From Oscheius onirici (taxonomy: Eukaryota; Nematoda; Chromadorea; Rhabditida; Rhabditidae): a stretch of DNA of 64,000 nucleotides. The stretch lies in assembly GCA_932521025.1 (NCBI GenBank), contig OW051471.1:6386001-6450000 (forward strand), written 5' to 3'. Below are positions 43,915-55,370 of the stretch, one piece after another. The notes beneath the pieces are model-generated. The model was not told where the DNA came from, searched no databases, and worked only from the letters and a program-made list of their open reading frames with translations. Every line of letters starts with the position of its first letter. Position 1 is the stretch's first letter. The position numbers and the translations under genes are program-made.

Positions 43915-46070
43915 TCAGAACTTGAAGTCTTTGTATTTCTTCTCTGGCTTGGCAGAGCTACCTGTAGCCGGCTGTTTCTTCTGTTCCTGTGCTTTACGCT
44001 TTCTCTGAAAACCAGCAGTTTTGCAATATAAAAAAGAGCATACGTTTTGCTTGGCGGAATGTTCAGCAACCATATCGGCAAGGTCTTCCTGATCATCGTT
44101 ACTGCGAGTTTGTTTACGCAAATGTTCGTCGTATTTCTCTTGAAGACGATTTGGATCAAGATCCATATCATTCGGATCAAGAGAAATTTGAACACCGTCC
44201 TCATTCATCGCTTGCTTTTTCTGAAAATGTACAATTTTCAAAAGACCTATTGAAGCTTACAGAAAGATCGTAGACATGAGTAGATCCCATCATAGAGCCT
44301 CCAATACGTTCGTTCTTCTTCTCCGGAATGATGTGGTAAGCTGCTGTGGCAGGAGTATCCACTCCGGCAAGGCTTTCTTCGGCTCTTTTGCCCTTACGAA
44401 GTTCAATGGTATCCGGAGTCTCGAGACCAGTGATACCAGAGGTCATTCCGCTTGGAGTGACCATTCCTTCGACCATCGGAGTAGTCATTCCGTCGGCAAT
44501 TACTGAGAATACTGTATCAGTGCAATTTAAGACTTACTCTTTTCAGGAACAGGTTCTTCGTCTTCTTCAATCTCACTCTCGACATCTGAATCCTCATCTG
44601 AGCCAATTTCACCCCAATAGCGACGTTCAATGCGCGACTCGTCCTCCGGTTCGAGAGAAGAAGATTGCTGAAGTGAACTTTTAGGAGAAAAACCAGTCCA
44701 AACCTCAACACCGAAAACATCGCCATACATCGGTTTGCCGTACTCATCAACCGGTGGTTTACCCCATCCACCAGCATGATATCCGAAAGCGCAGCCTTCT
44801 GGAATCGGAGCGCTAAGTCCGGGAATTTTGATGTTGGGATAGCTGGGAGGAGGTCCGTAACGTTGCATAGCGATCAGCCACGGTGGCGGGAACTTGTGGG
44901 CATTCTAAACTTCAAAGTAAACTACGATATCATGAAAAGGTTACAGGTCCGACGGGCATTCCAAGAGCGATGCGTAGATTGTCCGACAACTGCCCAGGTT
45001 TCTTGTCTCTCATCAATGCTTCTTGTTCTTTTCCTTCATAATAGAGTTCACCCATCATAGTCATGGCTGGTTTGGTCTGCCATTTGAAGAAAGCATCGTG
45101 AAGTTTCTGGTAATCGATGTCAATTTTGCCAAGCTTTGGTCGAGCCATGGCACGCATCTTGGACTTGAGACTCGAATGTTCTTCCTGAAATAAAATAAGT
45201 CTGATAAAAAACAACAAACCTTTTCCCACATAGCTTCGCGGAGATCTTGGATTCCAGTTCTTCGGATGAAATCAGGCAGCTGGAAAGACTGTCGTTCAAA
45301 GCCTCTTTTTCCAGCCAAATACTTTCGCTTGGCATTCCAATGCCGTGGAACAGGTACGGTGTTCCTGTAAGCTTTCAAAGCGACCAGCAGGAAAGGGTCT
45401 CTTGAGGTGACATCCGCCCATTCGACAACATCCGGACGGTATGTGCTCTAAAACACCATGGTATGTTATGATGAACAGACTGACCTCCTTTAACTTGGCA
45501 ATGCTTGGCTGCATAGCAACTCGAAGTTTTCGGCGAGACATCTTCTCCGGAGCGTCTTCGGCTTGAGTTTCAATCATGCTGTAGCGACTTTCTACATCCT
45601 TCTTAGCATCATCGTATTTTCCGGAGCTGACTGGGAATTTTTCCACGTCACCGTCTTGTACTTTGAACGCATTGAAAACACTGGTAAAATATTTGAAGTT
45701 TGGATCATTTTCATCCAAAACCGGATCTTCGCCAACGTAATCAATTTCAACTGCCAGGTCGTCCTAAAACTCACAATGTTTTTAACTGCAATAAAAAGGT
45801 ACCTCGATCTCTTCTTTCTTCACTTCTTCACCACCGTCGTTCTCATTATTGGCCACGGGTTCTATCTTCTCCTCGATTTTCGTGTCAACAACATCATTCA
45901 GGTGGGATTTTTTCTTTCTCGACTCTTTTTTCTTCTTATTTCTTAGACGTTTTCGTTCAATTTCCTATATTTTCGTAATAGCGAACATTAAAATCCACGA
46001 GTACCTGAAGCTCCTTCTTGGACAGCTTAGATTCATCGTCAGAGCTGAAACCTTCATCCAAGTCGGGCAT
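43915..46070 (-). CDS. Splicing factor 3B subunit 2 (SF3B2/SAP145)
   Basis: Starts MPDLDEGFSSDDESKLSKKE. A Lys-rich nuclear-localisation region follows (EIERKRLRNKKKKSRKK), then an acidic part. The conserved SF3B2 core is RPDVVEWADVTSRDPFLLVA, PVPRHWNAKRKYLAGKRGFE, SFQLPDFIRRTGIQDLREAM, YQKLHDAFFKWQTKPAMTM, GELYYEGKEQEALMRDKKPG, RIALGMPVGP, QRYGPPPSYPNIKIPGLSAP and FGYHAGGWGKPPVDEYGKPM then YGDVFG. The PSP-domain features (GYHAGGWGKPP) are exact. The C-terminal part has GMTTPMVEGMVTPSGMTSG, as in other SF3B2 proteins, and ends KKYKDFKF. SF3B2 is a core part of U2 snRNP, contacting SF3B4 and branch-point-proximal RNA. About nine short introns. A Lys/Arg-rich run near 45900 lies beside a possible additional splice site. 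Confidence 0.95.
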
Positions 46071-47187
46071 GTTTTTTTCACCTGAAACTAAAAATGTGTC
46101 TAAAATAACGAAAAGAAGAGAATTATTATGTATGCATGAAATGACGGAAAATGTGTTTCGAATATGTGAAAAGCGATGAATTTTTGAAGGAATCGATAAA
46201 ACGGAGAACATGTTACAATTGTTATGTACACGTGCTCGCAAAATCATACAACATACATTTGTTTATAGATGCTCTCGAAATCTACAAATACATATATGGG
46301 AAAACGTAAGAGTTTGAAAGATTTTGTGAAACGGGATGACAAAGTTACATTGTAAACGCAGTGCACTTTCCGAGGTTTAAAAACCCGCTCTAAAGGAATT
46401 TTTCACTAGGTCTGTAAAAACTCTGTTATATTTTTTCGTTTTCATAATCATCATTCTACGCAGTATTCAGCCAATGGAGTAGGCTCTCGTGTGAAGTATC
46501 GGCTTGAGACAAGATCGCCAATGTGAGCATGAATTCAACAAGACACCATAGAAGACAAAAACTGGAAGGAAGATGTGTACCAACGGAATTCCAAGCAGAA
46601 GTCTGGATATCAAGAAGGCTTTTGTGAAAAAATACAACGTCAGAAGGGGGTTAGGGACTTTTCTTAGAAAAATTACAATATAATTCGTGTCGAGACCCAT
46701 TTCAGCGTGTTCCACTGATTTTCTTGATTTTTAGTTATGTTCAATCGACTCAGCGTGAAAAACTACACCAGAAATGTATAACTAAGCGTCAAAAATGTAC
46801 AAAAACAGCCGAAAAATTGATTCACGAATAATTCGTTCTAGAATATTCTAGAACAATTTTTTCTAAGAAAAGTCCCTAACCCGCCAGAAGGGCATATTCA
46901 AAGCGAGGGAAGCAAGAGTACGGAAAATTATTTCTTTTGGGCGGATTCTCCCCAGCAGCGCCATCCTTCATTCCTTTTGCAACCTTTTCGTATTCTGGAG
47001 TTTTCGTAGGCCATTACTTCAATCCAGCCGATTCGACTATGTAGTCAATAACCGAGTGCTAACTAATATATGCCGGTAGTATATGAACATTGGGGAAACT
47101 TCATCCAACAAGAACAAATTTAACAAAAAAAAAGTATGGGGAATTATACTGGAAAGTTTTCAAGTCGGAAACTATGCAGCTCGATGT
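46071..47187. other. Intergenic region with one inverted-repeat element
   Basis: About 1.1 kb between SF3B2 and the Polo-like kinase gene. Except for the MITE-like element at 46648-46882 I see no gene; short frames here lack motifs. Confidence 0.5.
46648..46882. mobile_element. MITE-like element with GGGTTAGGGAC terminal inverted repeats
   Basis: The left end GGGTTAGGGACTTTTCTTAG (46648) is complementary to the right end ending at 46882, with near-perfect matching over about 27 bases. The internal sequence is AT-rich and non-coding. The word CAGAAGGG occurs at both flanks (46641 and 46885), possibly a target-site duplication, though two extra bases separate it from the right end. Confidence 0.75.
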
Positions 47188-49319
47188 TCAACCAGGCGAG
47201 CGCTTCTTCAACCGACTCTTGAGTTCTGAATAGCTATTTTGACAGAAAATCTCAGAAAGAACAAACTTTTCCGGATGATACAAGGGGACTCTAGAGTCGT
47301 CAATACGGAATGACTTTGTGCAGCCAATCGCACCACAGCGGTATGAAACTGGTGGTCCTTCTCTGCAGATGAATGCGATACCAACGTACTGGCTTGTATG
47401 CTCTTTCCATATAGCAAGTTTGACACCAGATTTCAGCTGAAGCTAAAATGTTTGAAATTGACTAGAAAGCGAAGATAGCACATACATGTATCGTGCCGTC
47501 ACTGAAAAGTAGAAAAACGCTGCCGTCTCGACGATGGTGATGGACGAGGTAAGGAATATTCTCCACAGCTTTAGGCGATCTATCGGTTGGAATACTCGCA
47601 CAACCCAATTTCTTCAAGTATGTTCTCATTGTACGGAGTCTGGAGATTCTTCTCTGATCACTATCCGAGAGCTTCTCTGTCAATGACATCAGTTCCGGCT
47701 TAGCGAAAGGAGTCCTTGCACAAATGGCAAACATCGAATTGTCGCTAAACACCTTTTTTATAGGTAAAACAAGGCAACTAACGGCCAATTAATACAGACT
47801 CCATCGCTGTGCTTGCAAGTTATAGAGCCATCAGTCAGTTCGCATACGAATCCTTCCTTGAACTCTGCCCATTTAGCTACTGCATACAGCGGAAAATCGG
47901 CTTGGAATAAATGAAGCTGTTTATCTATAAAATGATTCTAGTGTATTTCACAATAATAACCACTACTCTTTAGCTGGATCAAAGCTGAATGATAATCTGC
48001 TACTTTGCTGAACAGAGCACAATAATTCTTCTTAGCCTCGTAGTGCAGATCAAGCTCAGAATAGAAGCCAGAATCAGTAGAAGGACTGGGAGATACTGTA
48101 TCCTAAACTGTCTCATATTTTGAAATCAAAAGAAACGCCTACACTTCGATAGACGTCTGGCTCTTTATATGGCTCTCTCGTGAGGTTGTTTCTGCTCAAG
48201 GGATAAAAGCCATTTCGAGTCATCTGCAGCCATTTGTATTCTCGGATGAGGTTAATGCCGACACGGTTTTGAGGATGGGGCTGGAGACAGTCTTTGATCA
48301 CTGCTTGAGCTTCAGAACTAACTAGCGGCGAAGTGGGAAATCTAAATTCAGACTTTTACGAAAATTCCATATTCGTACGAGTAGCTTCCGATTCTAATGC
48401 GTCTATAGGTTCCATCGACAGTATCGCTTTCAAACGGCGGTACTTTATAGAGCATACAGTAGATGGTGGCTCCGAGAGACCAGACATCGCTAGTAGGTGT
48501 GTGAGCACCTTTAGCTATAACCTCGGGACACATATAGTTTGGTGTTCCATTCACGTTGTTAGAAGCAACATCCTCGTAGTGACAGGCCAGACCAAAGTCC
48601 GACAGCTTAATTTCTCCGCAATGATCTGAAGTCGGTTATAATTGAAGAAAATGATAAAACATGCCAATAAGACAATTTCCTGGCTTTAAATCTCGATGAT
48701 AAATCTTTTTTTCGGCCAAATAAACCAAGGCATTAACGATCTGATTGGTGTAAGTTGAGGCCTTCAATTCATTGAAAAATTTGTTAACGGCTAGAGACAA
48801 ATGTAAATAAAAAGTGAGGGGATAAACGGACCATGTTCTTCTTTGATTACATCAAGGAGAGTTTTAGACTGACACAACTCCATCACCAAGTAATAGCGGT
48901 TTTTACCATTGTGGAAGTAGTCTAGCGTCTTCACAATTCCGGGATGACACAAATTGCTTAAGAAAAAAGATTTAGAAATGGGTACAAAATGAATCAAACC
49001 TGTGAATCTGGATCTCTCGTACAATTCTCTCTTTTGCTCCTTCAACAGTTCTTAGTTCCTTTTTAGAGGTGCGCCTCATCTGTCGTTCCACGTCAAAGAC
49101 TTTGATAGCGACGTAGTTGTTCATCTGACTGCTCTCGGCTGCAAAAACATCTCCATAACTGCCCTGAAAGATTGCTTATTGCTGTGAAATATAAAGTAAG
49201 CTTACGTTTCCGAGGAAATCGAGGATTTTGTATTCCTTGAGACGTCCTTTGCTCGTTCTCGTCAGAATGTCTCCTCTCCACAGGAGGTTCGAGTGAGACT
49301 CGCTGTCAACTGTAGACAT
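47188..49319 (-). CDS. Polo-like serine/threonine kinase
   Basis: Starts MSTVDSESHSNLLWRGDILT. Kinase domain (about residues 25-290): glycine loop FLGNGSYGDVFA, catalytic Lys in YVAIKVF, HPGIVKTLDYFHNGKNRYYL, catalytic loop YHRDLKPGN, SDFGLACHYED, then NGTPNYMCPEVIAKGAHTPT and SDVWSLGATIYCMLYKVPPF. The GTPNY..PE and SDVWSLG..Y.ML...PPF motifs are Polo-type, nearest to PLK4 in the AH...SDVWSLG spacing. The remainder has two weak polo-box-like parts, VAKWAEFKEGFVCELTDGSI and YLVHHHRRDGSVFLLFSDGT. It ends SELKSRLKKRSPG. PLKs act in mitosis and centriole duplication. Whether this is a PLK1-type or ZYG-1/PLK4-type kinase is not settled; the polo boxes are divergent. Length about 600 residues. Confidence 0.82.
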
Positions 49320-49509
49320 ATCTAAAAAAAATACCGGTTTTGCACGTTTGTAAATGCCTATAAAGTAGTTTCCACCACCGAAAAAGCAAAAAGCATAAAG
49401 CAACAATGAATAAAATAGGAATAACGCAGTCGGTTGTTATTTTCGCTTCAAAAGCCCGCGGTTTTTACCATGTTTAGTTTTTAGTAGACATGTGCGCTTG
49501 ATGATCTTA

Positions 49510-50692
49510 CCCCCCAGATGCTCTCCCTTGGATGTCAACAGCTTGCTCCTCTTAGACCAATTTCGCTGTTACAATGCTCGCAAAAGATTGTCTCTCGTGT
49601 GATTCTCAACAAAATTGAAAGTACATTGGAGGAAACCGAAGCAAATTGGCAAACGGGATTTCGGCAGAAGCATTGTACACTGGACAACCTTCATGCTCTC
49701 AAAATGGTCATACAAAAAAGCTACGAACATCAACTTCCATTATATCTGGCATTTTTGGACTGCAAAAAGGCTTTTGACTCAGTTGACTGGAACGTTGTTT
49801 GGAACAGCCTAAGAGAGTAGGGAGTTCATGGGAAATTGATACATCTTCTGGAACGCTTTTACAACAACTCCAAAAGCTTTCTAAATATCAATGGCAACAT
49901 GGTGGAAATAGCTATTGAAAGGGGAGTGCGGCAGGGAGACGTAATTTCGCCTCGGCTCTTTAATGCTGTGCTACAATATGCCATTTCCAAAATCGACTGG
50001 AACGATGACGGAATCAGAGTGAATGGATCACTGCTCTCCGAACACTTGGACTTGAACTCAATGAGAGGAAGACGGTGTTAATGACAAGCACTCAGTCCAA
50101 AAGACCCATTATCTCACGTAACTTCGTGGAATCCTTCATCTATCTGGGATCCAGAATCACCATTCCTTCAGTGGACACAGTGGAAGTCAGAAGAAGATGT
50201 GCACTCGGTCATGCTGCATTCAACAAAATGAAGCCACTCCTCTGCAGTCGTCTTCTCAGGATGAACCAGAAACGCAAGCTCTTTGAGATGTGCATTTCAC
50301 CAGTAGTTCTGTATGGCTGTGAAAGCTGGGCGTTGAAAGCTGACGACAAAAGAATCCTACAAGTGTGTCACCGTCGTATGGAGCGCAGAATGTTAGGAAT
50401 CACTCAACTGGACAGATGGAACAATGACCGGCTGAGACGGGTCTGAAAGATTGGAAACAGGCTGCCCAGATGAACAAGTTGAAATGGGCAAGAAAGATAA
50501 GCCTAAAAGGACACGATGATTGGGCGAGGATTTGCTCGGAATGGACTCCTTTAGAAGGCAAAAGAAGGCCGGACAGACAGCATGTACGATAGGAAGATAG
50601 CTTGAGGCTCGAGAACCAAGTTTTTTTTGGAGATGGGACGAGATCAAATGGGAGGCTGCTAGAAGAGACGCTCTAGCGATGAATGCTTGATA
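49510..50692 (+). mobile_element. Decayed non-LTR retrotransposon (reverse transcriptase and 3' end)
   Basis: The frame shows reverse-transcriptase blocks: LAPLRPISLLQCSQKIVSRV, FRQKHCTLDNLHALKMV, YLAFLDCKKAFDSVDW (motif A) and ERGVRQGDVISPRLFNAVL (motif B). It is broken by a stop near 49820 and by loss of the region that should carry the catalytic YADD box: the frame changes near 50075 and resumes at IYLGSRIT, RMNQKRKLFEMCISPVVLYG and QVCHRRMERRMLGITQLDRW. The tail reads DWARICSEWTPLEG and RWDEIKWEAARRDALAMNA, ending in an AAATAAATAAA tail. 5'-truncated, incapable of self-movement. It shares the EW.PL tail with the fragment at 24.35 kb. Confidence 0.85.
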
Positions 50693-50829
50693 AGCAAATA
50701 AATAAATTTGCGCTTGGACCCTTTCTTTTCTTAGGGACAGGGGGTGACTGGAACAGAGTGACAAGGAAAGAATAAAAGGAAACAGGAACTATGGGTCGCT
50801 CCGAGAAAGAAGTGATAAGAGTAACCAAG

Positions 50830-51561
50830 CAGGGATGGCAAACCTGGCCGAAAAAATCGCGCCGGCCAGGTTGTAACCGGCGCGCCAAACCTGGCCACAG
50901 GCTTGTTGAAAACCTGGGCTGCGGCCAGGTTGGAATTTGCGGCAGGCTAAAAAAATTAGATGTTGAAAACCTGGGCTGCGGCCAGGTTGGAATTTGCGGC
51001 AGGCTAAAAAAATTAGAATTAGATTAAAATTAAAAACTGACAATGAAAATAGAAGAAAACTGCTATTTTTACCGAATTTCGTCAAAAATCCGCACTTTCT
51101 TCTTTTTTGTCGTCAGTTTTCGATTTTCTTCCAATTTTTCTGATGGCAAAACTAAATCTATTCGGGGGACGTTTTTTGTTTTTTATTTGGAAACAAAAAA
51201 AAATGCGAAATGAATTTTTTTAGCTCGCCGCAAAGGCCAACCTGGCCGCAGCGCAGCTCAGACCGCAGCCCAGCCCAGCCTAGACCGCAGCGCAACAACC
51301 CAGAATCAACAAGCCTGCTTGGCCAGGTTTGGCGGCTAGGATCGCGGAGGGACTCTCGCCGCGGGTTACTGTAGCAAATCGACAAAATTCGATTTTTCTT
51401 GTAGATTCTGGTACTAGACGTTATTTTGTTCCCCTTTTTCGTTGAAACACGTTATAAAGTCACCAACAGCGACCATAAAATAAGAAAACTGGAAAAAATG
51501 AAATATTATCGATTTGGTACAGTAACCTTTTTTTCCTGGCCGGCCAGGTTTGCCATCCCTG
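50830..51561. mobile_element. Non-autonomous hAT-like DNA element with CAGGGATGGCAAACCTGGCC ends
   Basis: Perfect 20-base terminal inverted repeats: CAGGGATGGCAAACCTGGCC at 50830-50849 and its reverse complement at 51542-51561. The CAGGG start is typical of hAT transposons. A 57-base unit is repeated directly and exactly (50904-50960 and 50961-51017), and the interior holds many further CCTGGCC/GGCCAGG words near both ends. No transposase frame is present, so movement would need an enzyme from elsewhere. The 8-base flanks (TAACCAAG and AGACAAAG) do not match exactly, so a target duplication is not shown. Confidence 0.8.
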
Positions 51562-51859
51562 AGACAAAGAATCATTAGCCCTGGAAGGGCTGTGCTATCC
51601 TTGTTACTTCAATTTCAGGAGTTTTTGTTGCTGAATCTCATTTTCTTGTGAGAAATACGATTTGCCTACGAGAACGGGGAATTGTTACCGTATATGCACA
51701 GAAAACGTTTACATTTTTGTCATGGGTGCAAGTGGTTTTTGAAAAACTCTCGGAAGGGCATCCCTGACGCTGCCCAGGCTACGTCTGTTGCCTACTTGTA
51801 CTTGTGTGCAACAAAAATAACTTTATAGCAGCATAACAAACAGTAACAACGAAGATCAA

Positions 51860-53337
51860 TCATTTTTTAGCCTTCCTTTTGCCAACTTTTCTCTGTGAAG
51901 AAGAATTCTTCTTTTTGGAGATACGCTTGGTTCGTTGAAGGTTTTTGTTCGAAGACTTTTTCTTCGGAAATTCTTCTTCCTCTTCTATGGCAAGCTTTCT
52001 ATCAGCTTGGCGAGCTTCGTGAGCTTCTCTTTTCCTGTTCCTAAAAAAGACAAAATAAATTAGGATACACTGATACGAACTTTAGCTCCACCTTGTGCTT
52101 AACGTTCTCCAGCTTAATGTTTTCCTCGATTTTTTTCATTCTTTCTCCAGCTGCCAGTACGTCTCGGTATTGCAACTCTTCCTTGGGCTGTGGAGGTTCG
52201 AAATGAAGCGGATCGGCACCACCAGCAGCAGCCTCGAACCTAGAAGAATGTGAGAATTTAAAATGATTATACTTTTTGACTGTGTCGTAAATCTTCTTTC
52301 TTCTCACAGAAGTCAAATGAGGTTGTTTTCCGACATCAAAAAGCAATTTGCTGATGGCTTTGTAGTCAAACTAAATGTGAAACTGAAGATGCGGTATAAA
52401 CCAGATTTTACCGAGATGGAAGGTTGAATGTCGTCAGCGTCGCCGTCTTCTTCCATTTGTGCAGCAACTTCTTCGGATTTTTGATGAAGGATTGTCATGA
52501 AAGCTTCGTCTATGATGGAATTGAACAGGTAATCACTGAAAAAAAGAAACAAAGTGAAAAAAAAAGAAAATACTAACCTTATTCCTTTAGCAGAAAGAAG
52601 GTCGGCAAAAGGTTTCAAACAAATGGTCATTTGTTTTTTCGTCAAACCACCAGCTCCATCGAGTTCATCGAGAAAAATAGAAGCAAAGTGAAACTTTAGT
52701 CCGTCAGAAAAAGCTTTGTCTGAAAACTAACGTAGTGCGTGATTTCAAACGACAAACCAGAAGAGATAGTAGATTCTTGGAAAACTTTCCAAAATGGAGA
52801 ACGGGCTTCTTTTTTCCAGCCAAGTCCTTTCAGATGAACGAAAAGAGCTCGCAGCATGCGGCGCATCAACTAAAACCATAATGATCGATCACAAAAAATA
52901 CAAACCATCAAAAATTTGTCCATGCGCCAGCGATCGATTTTATGCCATTCTTTGGAGAGACATATAAACATGGCTTTGATGTACATTGCCTTCTCTTCTT
53001 CACTCTCGAACGTGTTGAGAAGGCCACTTATGCGGTCTGCCAATTCCTCCTACGAAGTAAACATTAAAATATGAATGAGCTAAGCACCTGGAGTACCATC
53101 TTGTCTTGCATCCACATGACGTAGTGAAGTCCCTTTGCCAAGCGGAGCATATCAGCATCTTTGAACGCTGAAATGTAATCACATTATCATAACAATAAGT
53201 TTGAACGTACGATTAGTACGCGACTGCTCTTGAATCCATTCAGTCAGTGTTTCCAATGCTCTTTTCCGAGTAATAGGTTCTCCTGACGACAACCGCTGTG
53301 CAAAAACGATTTCCACGCCAGTTAAATTACCGTCCAT
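51860..53337 (-). CDS. Ribosomal RNA-processing protein RRP1/NNP-1 (Nop52 family)
   Basis: The ATG at 53337 gives MDGNLTGVEIVFAQRLSSGE, RKRALETLTEWIQEQS, then MLRLAKGLHYVMWMQDKMVL, QEELADRISGLLNTFESEEE, FICLSKEWHKIDRWRMDKFL, LMRRMLRALFVHLKG and FHFASIFLDELDGA. Later segments are FDVGKQPHLTSVRRKKIYDT and a Lys/Arg-rich tail (KSSNKNLQRTKRISKKKNSS) ending KAKK. FAQRL, GL.Y.MWM.DK, QEELA and WHKIDRWRMDKF are diagnostic for the Nop52/RRP1 family. These nucleolar proteins act in processing of 27S pre-rRNA for the 60S subunit. Divergent from DCAF13, another nucleolar pre-rRNA factor, with 211 bases between ATGs, so a shared promoter and common control are plausible. Confidence 0.9.
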
Positions 53338-53548
53338 CTGAATTCGTAAATATTGGCAGATAAATAAAAAGAGAAACTTAGAAAGGCAAAAAAATAGGGT
53401 GGAACTGAAAGTTTGAGAAACGGCGTTGAATACGTGAAAGCGCGTCAATTTTTGGTAAATACAGTAAGAAAAAATGAGACCTTCACTTTTACAAGTTGTT
53501 TTATTTTTTAAACTTATATATTCTTCTGTTGTATTCAATTTTTAGGCC

Positions 53549-55254
53549 ATGAAGGTAAAATGTATTTCCCGAAATCCAGACGATTATCAAAGGGAAACAA
53601 CCCGTGATATCCCCAAACGTGAGCTTTTTTCTTCTTCACAATCTCAGCCGGAGTTTCAGTTGTACGTAATTGGAATGCACCTGAAGATCCATTCCGTGCA
53701 CAAGTTGAATACACGAGAGCTTTGAATGCAACTAAACTGGAACGAGTTTTTGCAAAACCCTTTATTGCTTCCCTCGATGGACATATGGAGCAAGTTAGAA
53801 TCATTGCAAAGCACCCAGGTATATCAACAAATTTAGTTTCATTAGTTTCTTACAGGAAGACCTTCGACAGTGTTTACTGGTGCAGACGATGGTCAAGTAA
53901 AAATATGGGCCCTCGCCAATAGATCTTGTCTCTCCACCATTCAAGCACATCATGGTCCGATTAACGGTACTTCAAGACAATTATTTTCTAATGTCTGTAT
54001 TTCAAGGAATTTCGGTAGATGTTGCTGCTGGAGACGGCTTTGTCACAGTTGGACATGATAACCAGCTGAAATATTGGAGACTTCCACACCCCATTGAAGG
54101 AGATTTGTCAGAACCGGCCTATTCCAAATCTCTCAACGGTATGCCTAAGTTTTGCTCTCACGTAAACCTTTTCCAGGCGTTTGTCATGCCGTTACTCATA
54201 TTGCTAAATCCTCAGACTTTGCCACCTGCGGCGACGATGTTTCAGTTTGGAAGCCCAATAGGTACAATTTTGCTCTTTTCTACATTGTTTTTTTTTAGAG
54301 ACTCGCCTGTCCGTATCTACAATCTCGGCCCTAATACCATACACTGTCTTCGGGCAAATCCCATAGAAGAAGTAGTCATGATGGGAGCAATGAGTGATAG
54401 ATCCATTTTTGTCCTGGACACTAGGCAGAAAACACCAGTCAAGAAAGTGACAATGAAACTGCGTCCAAATGCTGTCAGCTGGAATCCAATCGAAGCTTTT
54501 ACTTTTGTTGTGGCCAATGACGACTACAAGTATTTTCTTTCAGTTCATATTAAATGTCAGCTTACAGCATTTACACATTCGATATGAGGTATCTATCACA
54601 TCCCAAATTCCTTCACCAAGGCCACACTGCTGCTGTAATAGATGTCGACTACTCGCCAACCGGACAAGAATTCGTTTCCGGCTCTTTTGACCGAACCATC
54701 AGAATTTTCAATGCCACAGAGAGTAGAAGCAGGTTTTTCATTGTTTTCTCTATCCCACTTAAATCCAATTGTAGAGAAGTCTATCACACAAAAAGAATGA
54801 ACAAGGTTTTGTCGGTCATGTGGTCGATGGATAACAAGTTCGTTCTTTCTGGTAGTAACGAGATGAATGTGAGAGTCTGGAAAGCTAAGGCCGCTGAAAA
54901 AATGGGCCCGGTCAGTCTCTTTTTTTTTGAATTCACACAAAAGTCTTTCAGCTCGGCCCTCGTGAGAAGGCCGCTTTCGAATACAGTGAAAAGCTTCGCG
55001 ATCAATTCAAGGAACATCCCGAAATTCGACGAATTGCTAGGCACAGACAAGTTCCGAGCAGCGTTCTCAGGTATTTGTTGTCGGTTGCGTATTTTCATGG
55101 AATCTTATTCAGTGCTACTCGAGAACATACTACCATTCGCAATGCGCGCTCAAGAAAAGAGTTCAATCGACGTCGTGCTGAGGCCATCAAAGACGAAGAC
55201 GTGGATTTTGTTCCCGAAGTCAAGAAGGCTATGGTTACTGCCCTCGAACAATAG
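53549..55254 (+). CDS. DCAF13: DCAF13/SOF1, WD40 pre-rRNA processing factor
   Basis: Starts MKVKCISRNPDDYQRET three bases after a TTTTTAG acceptor. After a short intron the frame runs VRNWNAPEDPFRAQVEYTRA, ERVFAKPFIASLDGHMEQVR, GADDGQVKIWALANR, GDGFVTVGHDNQLKYWRLPH, YNLGPNTIHCLRANPIEEVV, AMSDRSIFVLDTRQKTPVKK, LRPNAVSWNPIEAFTFVVAN, YTFDMRYLSHPKFLHQGHTA, GSFDRTIRIFNATESRSRE and LSGSNEMNVRVWKAKAAEKM. The Sof1-specific C-terminal domain follows: REKAAFEYSEKLRDQFKEHP and EIRRIARHRQVPSSVLSATR. SOF1 is part of the small-subunit processome at the nucleolus; human DCAF13 also serves as a CRL4 substrate receptor. Around seven WD repeats are visible. Convergent with HSP70, 116 bases apart. Confidence 0.93.
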
Positions 55255-55370
55255 AAAAGTTGTTACTCATTGTTACTGTTTTCCTGAAATTGCCATTGTT
55301 GGTGTCTCAAATAAACAATTCTTTAGAATAGTAAGTTTATTCATTGTAAGTTGCACTTATAATACCGAGG

